A stretch of DNA of 6,504 nt from Ruminococcus sp. UBA1366 (GCA_002306005.1 DBRO01000020.1:27582-34085); one strand, 5' to 3'. Numbered from the stretch's first letter, positions 1 to 4,757 are shown. Notes: generated from the sequence alone by a model not told the origin. Program-made: numbers and translations.

Positions 1-507
1 AAAAAGCTTCGCACGTTGGACGGCGTGGATGTGCGTCCGACTTCCGACATGGTGAAAGAGGCGATGTTTTCCGCCATACAGTTTGAATTAGAAGACAAAG
101 CTGTGCTGGATTTGTTTTCCGGCAGCGGACAGCTTGGCATTGAAGCGCTGAGCCGCGGTGCGGATTCCTGCGTTTTTGTGGAAAAAAACCCGGATGCAGT
201 TCAAGTGATTCGAAAAAATTTGACGGATTGCCGTGTTCAAGATCGTGCACGGATTGTGCCGACGGACTGTTTTACTTACGTCCGGACTTGCACGGAAAAA
301 TTCGGATTGATTCTGCTGGATCCGCCTTATCGTCAGGAGCTGGCGCTACGGATTTTACCGGAGCTTTCACCTGTATTACAGATTGGCACGTTGGTATTCT
401 GCGAACACGAACGGGAAATTGAACTTCCGGATATGTGCGGTCGTTTGCATTTACGCAAGCGGTATCGTTACGGAAAAACTGCGTTGACTTCTTACCTTGC
501 CGAATAA
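1..507 (+). CDS. rsmD: 16S rRNA (guanine966-N2)-methyltransferase, 5'-truncated by the window edge
   Basis: RsmD transfers a methyl group from S-adenosylmethionine to N2 of G966 of 16S rRNA during 30S assembly in the cytoplasm. The frame is open from base 1 and gives 168 visible residues. The family normally has about 180-190, so roughly 15-20 N-terminal residues lie off the left edge. Seen directly: RPTSDMVKEAMF near the N-terminus (the conserved RPTsDrvKEalFn block), the SAM-binding motif I with DLFSGSGQLGIEALSRGA, VFVEKN after the next strand, and the N6/N2-methyltransferase motif IV LLDPPY near residues 105-110. A TTG at 16 is not a credible start because the upstream codons continue the family sequence. 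coaD follows after 47 bases with no terminator, so the two are probably cotranscribed, as in many Firmicutes. Confidence 0.95.
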   Translation, partial: KKLRTLDGVDVRPTSDMVKEAMFSAIQFELEDKAVLDLFSGSGQLGIEALSRGADSCVFVEKNPDAVQVIRKNLTDCRVQDRARIVPTDCFTYVRTCTEKFGLILLDPPYRQELALRILPELSPVLQIGTLVFCEHEREIELPDMCGRLHLRKRYRYGKTALTSYLAE

Positions 508-510
508 CTT

Positions 511-539
511 GCAGAGCCGCTGCTGACTATTTGCTCTGC
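511..539 (+). other. Intercistronic stem-loop between rsmD and coaD
   Basis: A perfect 7-bp inverted repeat, GCAGAGC (511-517) and GCTCTGC (533-539), encloses a 15-nt loop and ends two bases before the coaD Shine-Dalgarno. It has no T-run, so it does not look like an intrinsic terminator. It could affect mRNA processing, stability or ribosome access to coaD. That role is inference. Confidence 0.45.
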
Positions 540-554
540 CGAAAGGAGTAACCC

Positions 555-1049
555 ATGCGGATTGCTGTATGCCCGGGAAGCTTTGATCCGGTAACGTTGG
601 GGCATTTGGACATTATTAACCGCGCGGCGCGGTTATTTGATAAAGTCATTGTACTGGTTTCCTACAACACGCAAAAGACAGCTAGTTTTACGTTGGAAGA
701 ACGCATGGATATGTTATTTGAAGTAACCAACGGTTTGGAAAACGTACTAATTGACTGCAACGACGGATTGCTCGCGGATTATTTGAAATCCAGAAACGCT
801 TGTGCAATCGTCAAGGGCTTACGGGCTGTTTCAGACTTTGAATACGAATTCCAGATGGCGCTTGCAAACAAAAAGTTATATGCAGATGCGGAGACGGTAT
901 TTTTAACAACCAGCGCGGAGAATATGTATTTAAGCTCCAGTGTTGTAAAGGAAATTGCGCATTTTGGCGGAGATATCTCTGATTTTGTGCCGCCGGAAAT
1001 TCTGACAAAAATTCAGCGCAGGCTGATTCGTACCCCGAGAAATCCTTAA
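555..1049 (+). CDS. coaD: Phosphopantetheine adenylyltransferase (CoaD)
   Basis: CoaD joins ATP and 4'-phosphopantetheine to give dephospho-CoA, the penultimate step of coenzyme A synthesis, in the cytoplasm and usually as a hexamer. The 164 residues are the normal bacterial length. Seen directly: the nucleotidyltransferase signature GSFDPVTLGH at residues 8-17, with the catalytic-type TxGH histidine at 17; a FTLEER block at 45-50; KGLRAVSDFEYEFQMALANKKL at about 88-108, matching the conserved RGLR.vsDfeyE.qma..N; and the YLSSSVVKEIA block at 125-135. The ATG is preceded at 6 nt by AAAGGAG (542-548), which fixes the start. It lies 47 nt downstream of rsmD in an arrangement widespread in Firmicutes. 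Nothing is missing or broken. Confidence is very high. Confidence 0.98.
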   Translation: MRIAVCPGSFDPVTLGHLDIINRAARLFDKVIVLVSYNTQKTASFTLEERMDMLFEVTNGLENVLIDCNDGLLADYLKSRNACAIVKGLRAVSDFEYEFQMALANKKLYADAETVFLTTSAENMYLSSSVVKEIAHFGGDISDFVPPEILTKIQRRLIRTPRNP

Positions 1050-1110
1050 CGCTGTGTGCGTGAAAATAGCTCGAAGGATATCCGTACAAAAGTACAAAGG
1101 AGTTTTTGTT

Positions 1111-1593
1111 ATGACGATTGATGAAATTCTGGATCGGATGGATGATTTGCTAGACAAAGCGACAACTGTACCGTTTTCCAACAAGAAGACACTGGTGGAT
1201 GCGGACAAAATGCGCGAACTAATTGATAGTATGCGCTATAATCTGCCTGCCGAGGTGAAAAAGGCAAAGGAACTGACGGAGAGCCAGAGCAGTATTATTG
1301 GCGAGGCTAACAAAAAAGCGGATGAAGTTGTGAAACGTGCGGAGGAACGCGCAAAACTTTTGATTGCGAATGATGCCATTGTGAAACAGGCGCGGGATGC
1401 CGGCAATGAAATTGTGGCACAGGCGTACAAAAAAGACAAGGAAATCATGCAGGCGCTGACGACAAAGGTAGAAAAGATGCTGAATGAGGTTGAGAAAACA
1501 CTGAAAAAGAACCTCACAGATATCACAAACACAAAATCCGCTTTTAAAATGGTAACGGAAAGAAAGCCGGCTGCACCGAAAGCGTCAAAATAA
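1111..1593 (+). CDS. Small coiled-coil protein of the family that follows coaD in Clostridia (often annotated 'ATPase')
   Basis: This 160-residue protein is soluble, highly charged and predominantly helical, with no signal peptide or membrane segment. Residues 1-45 are a short conserved N-terminal part (MTIDEILDRM, then VPFSNKKTLVDADKMRELID and a YNLP turn). Residues 46-135 form a long Ala/Glu/Lys-rich helix (AEVKKAKELTESQ, ANKKADEVVKRAEERAKLL, NEVEKTLKKNL) typical of a coiled coil. The C-terminal 10 residues are a Lys/Pro/Ala tail. The resemblance to V-ATPase subunit E/H or ATP synthase b stalks is probably only coiled-coil similarity, and no nucleotide-binding motif is visible, so 'ATPase' should not be taken literally. 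AAAGGAG at 1096-1102, 8 nt before the ATG, sets the start; the in-frame GTG at 1054 is rejected. No terminator separates it from coaD. The function is unknown. Confidence 0.85.
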   Translation: MTIDEILDRMDDLLDKATTVPFSNKKTLVDADKMRELIDSMRYNLPAEVKKAKELTESQSSIIGEANKKADEVVKRAEERAKLLIANDAIVKQARDAGNEIVAQAYKKDKEIMQALTTKVEKMLNEVEKTLKKNLTDITNTKSAFKMVTERKPAAPKASK

Positions 1594-1656
1594 CGCAACA
1601 TTTATTGATTATTCATAGAATAGCAGGAAATTCACAATGCTTCGCTTGTCGGAACA

Positions 1657-1665
1657 TGTTATAAT
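1657..1665 (+). promoter_or_regulatory. Extended -10 promoter of tRNA-Ala
   Basis: TGT-TATAAT gives an extended -10 (TGn plus a perfect hexamer at 1660-1665). The expected transcription start is near 1672, about six bases before the tRNA 5' end. At 17-bp spacing the -35 region is poor, which fits an extended -10 promoter. The 9-mer TTGTCGGAA at 1646-1654 also occurs just upstream of the pflA -10. Confidence 0.75.
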
Positions 1666-1677
1666 TTTCTGCATTGC

Positions 1678-1753
1678 GGGGCATTAGCGCAGTTGGTAGC
1701 GCATCACACTGGCAGTGTGGGGGTCAGGGGTTCGAATCCCCTATGCTCCACCA
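1678..1753 (+). tRNA. tRNA-Ala, anticodon GGC, CCA encoded
   Basis: The full cloverleaf folds by hand. The 7-bp acceptor stem is GGGGCAT/ATGCTCC, and it includes the G3:U70 wobble pair that is the alanine identity element. The D stem is GCGC/GCGC around an 8-nt loop. The anticodon stem is TCACA/TGTGG, with loop CTGGCAG and anticodon GGC at 1711-1713 (reads GCC/GCU). The variable loop has 5 nt. The T arm is AGGGG-TTCGAAT-CCCCT. The discriminator is A1750, and CCA is genome-encoded at 1751-1753. The body is 73 nt, the standard size. It has its own promoter and terminator and stands alone. Confidence 0.98.
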
Positions 1754-1768
1754 GCGGCGAGTTGCCGC
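1754..1768 (+). other. Trailer hairpin directly abutting the tRNA CCA
   Basis: GCGGC-GAGTT-GCCGC is a perfect 5-bp stem with a 5-nt loop, starting on the first base after CCA. There is no T-run behind it. Such a trailer helix could guide 3'-end processing of the tRNA precursor; that is inference. Confidence 0.4.
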
Positions 1769-1774
1769 AGATAA

Positions 1775-1810
1775 GCCGACCTCAGAACATGAGGGACGGC
1801 TTTTGTTTTT
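1775..1810 (+). terminator. Intrinsic terminator behind tRNA-Ala
   Basis: GCCG and CCTC pair with GAGG and CGGC across a small internal bulge (1775-1800), closing a loop of about 7 nt. They are followed by TTTTGTTTTT (1801-1810). The position shortly after the tRNA supports plus-strand termination. Confidence 0.8.
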
Positions 1811-1847
1811 GATAGATTTATTTGATTTGTTAAGAACGATATTGAAT

Positions 1848-1887
1848 AAAAAAGCTGTTGCTTTTCCATTTGAAAAGTAACAGCTTT
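1848..1887 (-). terminator. Strong intrinsic terminator of the DUF6465-like gene, possibly bidirectional
   Basis: A 16-bp stem with one G-U pair (1851-1866 with 1872-1887) and a 5-nt loop is followed, on the minus strand, by a T-run from the complement of the A's at 1848-1853. It lies about 20 bases beyond the stop of the minus-strand gene at 1908. On the plus strand it is followed by ATTTTGTATT, so it may also stop transcription arriving from the tRNA side. Confidence 0.88.
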
Positions 1888-1907
1888 ATTTTGTATTATG
1901 AATGGAT

Positions 1908-2282
1908 TTACAGATCGATTTTTTTGCCTTCCGCCACGCCGTTAACAACATAGTATGCGGCACTTTCATCTGTATTGATGTAGACTTCCAGTGTTTTGAT
2001 TGCTGCGGTGCTTTCTGAAGCGCAGGTTTCCTTTACCTTTGCGACAATCTCGTCTGTAGAAATCTGCTTGCCTGCAAATTCCACAACAACAGTTTCCTTT
2101 GCAACGGATTTTTTCGCGGATGTGGTTCTTGCGGCGGGTTTCTTAGCCGCTGGAGTTTTTGCGGTTGTTCTTTTTGCAGCGGGTTTTTTAGCTGGTGCTG
2201 CTTTCTTCTCGGGCTCAACGGGTGCTGTGACCGGTTCACTTACGATTACAGTCTCAGTTTCAACAGCCTTTTTCCTTGGCAT
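1908..2282 (-). CDS. DUF6465-like protein with a histone-H1-like Lys/Ala/Pro tail
   Basis: This 124-residue protein has two parts. Residues 1-26 are mixed and acidic/Val-rich. Residues 27-62 are a low-complexity basic stretch with repeated AKKPAAK, AKTPAAKKPA and SAKK units, like eukaryotic H1 tails and bacterial Hc1/AlgP-type tails. Residues 63-124 look like a compact alpha/beta domain (VVVEFAGKQIS, then EIVAKVKETC, IKTLEVYINTDESAAYYVVN, ending GKKIDL), which I recognise from the clostridial DUF6465 family; that family call is from memory. There is no signal peptide or membrane helix. The start is ATG 2282, because TTTAAAGGAG at 2300-2291 stands 8 nt upstream; the in-frame GTG at 2291 overlaps that site. 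The gene is flanked by its own promoter and terminator, so it is probably monocistronic. The tail suggests nucleic-acid binding. No function is established here. Confidence 0.85.
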   Translation of the reverse strand: MPRKKAVETETVIVSEPVTAPVEPEKKAAPAKKPAAKRTTAKTPAAKKPAARTTSAKKSVAKETVVVEFAGKQISTDEIVAKVKETCASESTAAIKTLEVYINTDESAAYYVVNGVAEGKKIDL

Positions 2283-2324
2283 CAGTAACACTCCTTTAAA
2301 CTTATCATTTTGCGTTTACGCCGG

Positions 2325-2354
2325 GCGAAACGCATTTGCTGCGCGGAACGCATT
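2325..2354. repeat. 12-nt near-identical direct repeat in the DUF6465 leader
   Basis: GCGAAACGCATT (2325-2336) and GCGGAACGCATT (2343-2354) differ at one base and start 18 bases apart. Both lie in the predicted 5' untranslated region of the minus-strand gene, and a further GCGT/ACGC mini-palindrome sits beside them at 2312-2321. Confidence 0.6.
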
Positions 2355-2371
2355 CCCACGCTTATGCATTT

Positions 2372-2400
2372 ATTATAAACAATTCTATTTACTTTGTCAA
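2372..2400 (-). promoter_or_regulatory. Consensus sigma-A promoter of the DUF6465-like gene
   Basis: On the minus strand a perfect TTGACA (2400-2395) is followed after exactly 17 bp by a perfect TATAAT (2377-2372). The predicted start is near 2365, giving a leader of about 83 nt before the ATG at 2282. With both hexamers ideal, the gene is likely strongly expressed unless it is repressed. Confidence 0.88.
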
Positions 2401-2513
2401 ATTTGTCCCTGAACTTTTGTATGCTTTCCATATATTTTCGGACAAGTGAATAAACATTCTTTTCTATCAAAATTCCCTTTTGTATGTTTTAACAAGAATT
2501 CTTCCCCACTACT
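2401..2513. other. AT-rich intergenic stretch without a gene
   Basis: No credible gene lies here. It holds a 6-bp inverted pair, TTGTCC (2403-2408) and GGACAA (2440-2445), just upstream of the DUF6465 -35 element, and a 10-bp palindrome AAGAATTCTT (2494-2503). Neither matches an operator I can name. Confidence 0.4.
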
Positions 2514-2545
2514 AAAAAAAAAGACCGGAAAGATTTTTCCGGTCT
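2514..2545 (-). terminator. Intrinsic terminator of the acidic membrane protein gene
   Basis: A perfect 10-bp stem (2522-2531 with 2536-2545) with a GATT loop, sequence AGACCGGAAA and its complement, is followed on the minus strand by nine T's (complement of 2514-2522). It lies seven bases beyond the stop of the gene at 2553 and separates it from the DUF6465-like gene. Confidence 0.93.
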
Positions 2546-2552
2546 ATCATCA

Positions 2553-2846
2553 TTATTCATCGGATTCAGCCGTTTCGTCCATTTTGTCGAGTGTTTCCTC
2601 TACGCTGTCTTCTGCTACCTCGACTTTTTCTACTGCTGCAGCTTTTTCTTCACTGCTTTCCGCAGTTTTATCTGAGGTATCAGAAGTGCTTTCCCCGTCA
2701 TCGCCGCAGCAGCAGCCGCACTCCTCTTCGTCAAATTCCTCATAATCATATTCCTCGGCATCCTTATGCTTCTTCCATGCAAAGAAAGCAACAGCAGCAC
2801 CTGCGACTGCACCAATTCCTAAAATTGCGTTCAATACTTTTCCCAT
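2553..2846 (-). CDS. Small membrane-anchored acidic protein with a CGCCC cysteine cluster
   Basis: I do not recognise this 97-residue protein. Residues 4-24 (VLNAILGIGAVAGAAVAFFAW) form one hydrophobic, glycine/alanine-rich helix followed by KKHK, which predicts a single-pass anchor with the bulk of the chain on the cytoplasmic side. Residues 29-42 are dense in Asp, Glu and Tyr (AEEYDYEEFDEEE). Residues 43-48 read CGCCCG, followed by DDGE. The remainder is a Ser/Thr/Glu/Asp-rich, probably disordered tail ending ESDE. The start at 2846 is set by AAGGAG about 9 nt upstream; the longer open frame to 2942 runs across the promoter. The cysteines beside acidic residues could bind metal or be acylated at the membrane, but neither is shown. 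It sits downstream of rsmE with its own promoter and terminator. The YtxH-like look of the N-terminus is weak. Confidence 0.75.
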   Translation of the reverse strand: MGKVLNAILGIGAVAGAAVAFFAWKKHKDAEEYDYEEFDEEECGCCCGDDGESTSDTSDKTAESSEEKAAAVEKVEVAEDSVEETLDKMDETAESDE

Positions 2847-2871
2847 GTTGCGACACTCCTTTTTACGTAAT

Positions 2872-2891
2872 AACGAAATCCTCGCTTCGTT
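2872..2891 (-). other. 5'-terminal stem-loop of the acidic protein mRNA
   Basis: AACGAA (2872-2877) and TTCGTT (2886-2891) form a 6-bp stem with an 8-nt loop. On the minus strand it begins about three bases after the predicted transcription start. A hairpin there could protect the mRNA 5' end; that is inference. Confidence 0.45.
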
Positions 2892-2900
2892 GGTAATTTT

Positions 2901-2929
2901 ATTATAGCAGAATCTTTTATAGATTTCAA
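2901..2929 (-). promoter_or_regulatory. Sigma-A promoter with extended -10 for the acidic membrane protein gene
   Basis: On the minus strand TTGAAA (2929-2924), a 17-bp spacer ending in TGC, and TATAAT (2906-2901) make a near-consensus promoter with an extended -10. The predicted start is near 2894, about 48 nt before the ATG. There is no terminator between rsmE and this promoter, so readthrough from rsmE is also possible. Confidence 0.85.
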
Positions 2930-2951
2930 GTTTTTTCAGCAAAATTTCACA

Positions 2952-3674
2952 TTAATCCAAATTTCCACTCAAAAGCATGACGGCACTTACGGCGGCAAGC
3001 GGTGCAGTTTCGCACCGGAGAATCCGTTTTCCCAATGAAATCGGCAGAATTCCGTGAGCGACACAGGCAGAAATCTCGTTTTGCTCAAATCCGCCCTCGC
3101 TGCCGGTAAAAATTCCGGCTGTCCGAATGCCACTAAAATTCACATTACGCAAGCTTTCGCCGCCCTTTTCATAGCAGACAAGCGCTTGATCTAGTTCGCA
3201 CATTTGTTGTAGTGCCTCGTTCAAGTTTAGTATTTCCGAAACCTGCGGAATGATACTTCGCCCGGATTGCTTTGCAGCGGCATGTGCGATTTTTTGCAAG
3301 CGTTCCAATCTTTTTGAAAACTGCTTTGGTTCCGGTCTTGCAATGCATCGTGCAGTCATCACCGGGACAATTTTTGTTACGCCGAGTTCGGTTGCTTTTT
3401 GTACGATTTGTTCAAGCTTATCCGATTTTGGCATGGCCTGAAATAAGGTTACCTGCAAGGTCGGTTCGTTGCTTTCGGATATTACCGCAAAGACGCGGCA
3501 AAAGACTTCCTGGGGTGTAATGCGTGCAATTTCACAATCATAATCTTTTCCCGCACAGGAAAGGACAATGCCGTCACCGGGCTTCATGCGCAGGGATTTC
3601 CCGATATGCACCGCCTCATCGCCGGTAATCACCGCAGTTTCCCCTGTAATTTGTTCCACAAAAAATTTCGGCAT
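2952..3674 (-). CDS. rsmE: 16S rRNA (uracil1498-N3)-methyltransferase
   Basis: RsmE methylates N3 of U1498 in helix 44 of 16S rRNA, using SAM, on assembled 30S subunits. The 240 residues match the family length. Seen directly: the N-terminal MPKFFVE and a PUA-like domain over about residues 1-70 (DEAVHIGKSLRMKPGD); then a SPOUT-type domain with QAMPKSDKLEQIVQKATELGV (79-99), KIAHAAAKQSGRSIIPQV (128-145), GSEGGF (191-196) where GPEGGF is commoner, and the knot block ISLGKRILRCETA (212-224). The ATG at 3674 has GGAGG six bases upstream and gives the usual MPxFFV start; an in-frame TTG at 3692 overlaps that region. In many Firmicutes rsmE follows prmA. Here a LysR gene lies upstream instead and the gene has its own promoter. 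Confidence 0.96.
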   Translation of the reverse strand: MPKFFVEQITGETAVITGDEAVHIGKSLRMKPGDGIVLSCAGKDYDCEIARITPQEVFCRVFAVISESNEPTLQVTLFQAMPKSDKLEQIVQKATELGVTKIVPVMTARCIARPEPKQFSKRLERLQKIAHAAAKQSGRSIIPQVSEILNLNEALQQMCELDQALVCYEKGGESLRNVNFSGIRTAGIFTGSEGGFEQNEISACVAHGILPISLGKRILRCETAPLAAVSAVMLLSGNLD

Positions 3675-3703
3675 GGGTTGCCTCCGAATCAATTCTTTTG
3701 CTC

Positions 3704-3732
3704 ATCATAGCATATTCTCACATGAAATGCAA
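3704..3732 (-). promoter_or_regulatory. Promoter of rsmE, extended -10
   Basis: On the minus strand TTGCAT (3732-3727), a 17-bp spacer ending in TGC, and TATGAT (3709-3704) lie immediately after the TGA of the LysR gene (3740-3738). The predicted start is near 3697, with a leader of about 23 nt. It lets rsmE be expressed independently of the regulator. Confidence 0.75.
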
Positions 3733-3737
3733 GCGCA

Positions 3738-4622
3738 TCATTCCAAATTGCTCTCTTTCAAAATAAGATCCAAAAAACGTTGCATGGCGGGTGTAAGATG
3801 TTTCTGTTTATGATACACCAGCTTAAACTGGCGGGTAAAATCAAGTGCTTCCACAGAAACAGCTTTCAGCAAACCGCTCTTCCGTTCGCTTTGCACGGCA
3901 AGCGGCGAAAGCACCGTAATGCCCAATCCGCGAATGACGCCTGCTTTTATTGTATCCACGCTGCTGCAAACCCATGCCGGATGCCAGGACAGTCCGGCTT
4001 TTTTCATAGCAATTTCAAAAGTTTCACGCGTGCCGCTTCCCTCCTCACGCAGCAGAAAGCGTTCGTTTTCCAGTGCTTGTGCCGGTATGCTCTCTCGATC
4101 ATAAAACGGGTGGGATTTGCCGCAGAGCAGCAGCATCGTATCCTGATAAAATGAAATTTGTACCAACTCCTGTGCGGTAATTTCTCCTTCGGCAAGTGCC
4201 AGATCCAGTTTACTTTCCAACAACAGTCGCTGAATTTCCCGCGTGTTGTTTTCTACCACATCCAGCAGCAGCGGCGGCGTGCTTTTCTGCGCGCACACGG
4301 CGAAATCCGGTAACAAACCGGTGCCAATGGTTACGCTGACGCCGATACGAAGCGGCATATTTTTTCGAAATGACTCCATTTCCCTGCCGGCGTCTGTATA
4401 ATCCGCAAGGATACGTTGGGCATATGCCAGCAAGCGGTTGCCTTCCGGTGTAAGATACAACTTTTTGCCGAGCCGGTCGAACACACGGATCTGATAGTAT
4501 TCTTCCAATTCCTTGATAGAAAGGCTAACGGCGGGTTGTGAAAGATAGAGCAGTTGTGCGGCGGCAGTCATATTCCGTGTTTGGCAAACCGTTGTAAAAA
4601 TTTCAAAATGACGTAATGTCAT
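3738..4622 (-). CDS. LysR-family transcriptional regulator, YeiE/CysL-like
   Basis: This 294-residue protein has the standard LysR layout. A winged helix-turn-helix spans about residues 1-60 (MTLRHFEIFTTVCQTRNMTAAAQLLYLSQPAVSLSIKELE, then FDRLGKKLYLTPEG), followed by a linker helix to about 88. A periplasmic-binding-protein-like effector domain runs from about 90 to 290, with LRIGVSVTIG, DLALAEGEI, REEGSGTR at 192-199 and GLGITVLSP at 232-240. The REEGSGTR segment is typical of the CysL/CbbR/YeiE side of the family, whose effectors are often anions or metabolites. It is divergent from a yeiH-type transporter, and LysR-YeiH pairs recur in many bacteria, so yeiH is the likely target, with autoregulation. 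The ATG at 4622 has only a modest AGGTG site upstream. The effector cannot be read from sequence; sulfite or another sulfur anion is a guess by analogy. Confidence 0.93.
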   Translation of the reverse strand: MTLRHFEIFTTVCQTRNMTAAAQLLYLSQPAVSLSIKELEEYYQIRVFDRLGKKLYLTPEGNRLLAYAQRILADYTDAGREMESFRKNMPLRIGVSVTIGTGLLPDFAVCAQKSTPPLLLDVVENNTREIQRLLLESKLDLALAEGEITAQELVQISFYQDTMLLLCGKSHPFYDRESIPAQALENERFLLREEGSGTRETFEIAMKKAGLSWHPAWVCSSVDTIKAGVIRGLGITVLSPLAVQSERKSGLLKAVSVEALDFTRQFKLVYHKQKHLTPAMQRFLDLILKESNLE

Positions 4623-4667
4623 GGTTTCACCTACTATACTATAAATTATTTTTATTATTTCTATTAT

Positions 4668-4696
4668 ATTATACTATTTTACTTATCATATTGCAA
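4668..4696 (-). promoter_or_regulatory. Promoter of the LysR gene
   Basis: On the minus strand TTGCAA (4696-4691) is followed after 17 bp by TATAAT (4673-4668). The predicted start is near 4661, giving a leader of about 38 nt. Its -35 lies inside the spacer of the opposing yeiH promoter. Confidence 0.75.
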
Positions 4697-4706
4697 GGTG
4701 TATAAT
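4678..4706 (+). promoter_or_regulatory. Promoter of yeiH, interleaved with the LysR promoter
   Basis: TTTACT (4678-4683) is separated by 17 bp from a perfect TATAAT (4701-4706). The weak -35 with a good -10 suits an activator-dependent promoter. Its -35 falls within the spacer of the minus-strand promoter, so polymerases for the two genes should exclude each other. Confidence 0.65.
4681..4699. promoter_or_regulatory. Candidate LysR-box between the divergent promoters
   Basis: An imperfect 19-bp dyad centred on 4690 matches at 5 of 9 pairs and contains a T-N11-A core (T4684 to A4696). It is placed between the -35 and -10 elements of yeiH. In an AT-rich region this is weak evidence on its own; the divergent layout is the main support. 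Confidence 0.3.
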
Positions 4707-4757
4707 GAACACAACGGTACCGATCATGAAAATTTTGAAGAAAGAAATGAAGCTTAT

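Noticed and set aside
1054..1110. GTG start extending the coiled-coil protein by 19 residues
   Set aside because: AAAGGAG at 1096-1102 sits inside this extension at ideal distance from ATG 1111, and the extension does not resemble the family N-terminus.
1236..1601. 121-residue minus-strand frame opposite the coiled-coil gene
   Set aside because: It is an antisense shadow with no start context. The plus-strand product has family features.
1610..1622. Weak TATTC-ATA-GAATA hairpin after the coiled-coil gene as a terminator
   Set aside because: It is a short AT-rich stem with no T-run. Readthrough into the tRNA remains possible.
1674..1880. 68-residue plus-strand open frame across the tRNA
   Set aside because: It reads through the tRNA-Ala, its terminator and the convergent terminator.
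1996..2412. 138-residue plus-strand frame rich in Ala, Phe and Val
   Set aside because: It is the antisense shadow of the Lys/Ala-rich tail of the minus-strand gene and has no ribosome site.
2446..2745. 99-residue Ser-rich plus-strand frame
   Set aside because: It crosses the terminator at 2514-2545 and is antisense to the acidic protein gene. Its Ser runs are the complement of that gene's acidic codons.
2847..2942. N-terminal extension of the acidic protein to 2942
   Set aside because: It spans the -35/-10 promoter and the ribosome site of the same gene.
4698..4757. GTG start giving yeiH 20 extra residues
   Set aside because: The GTG overlaps the -10 box, and the extension is polar and unlike the family.
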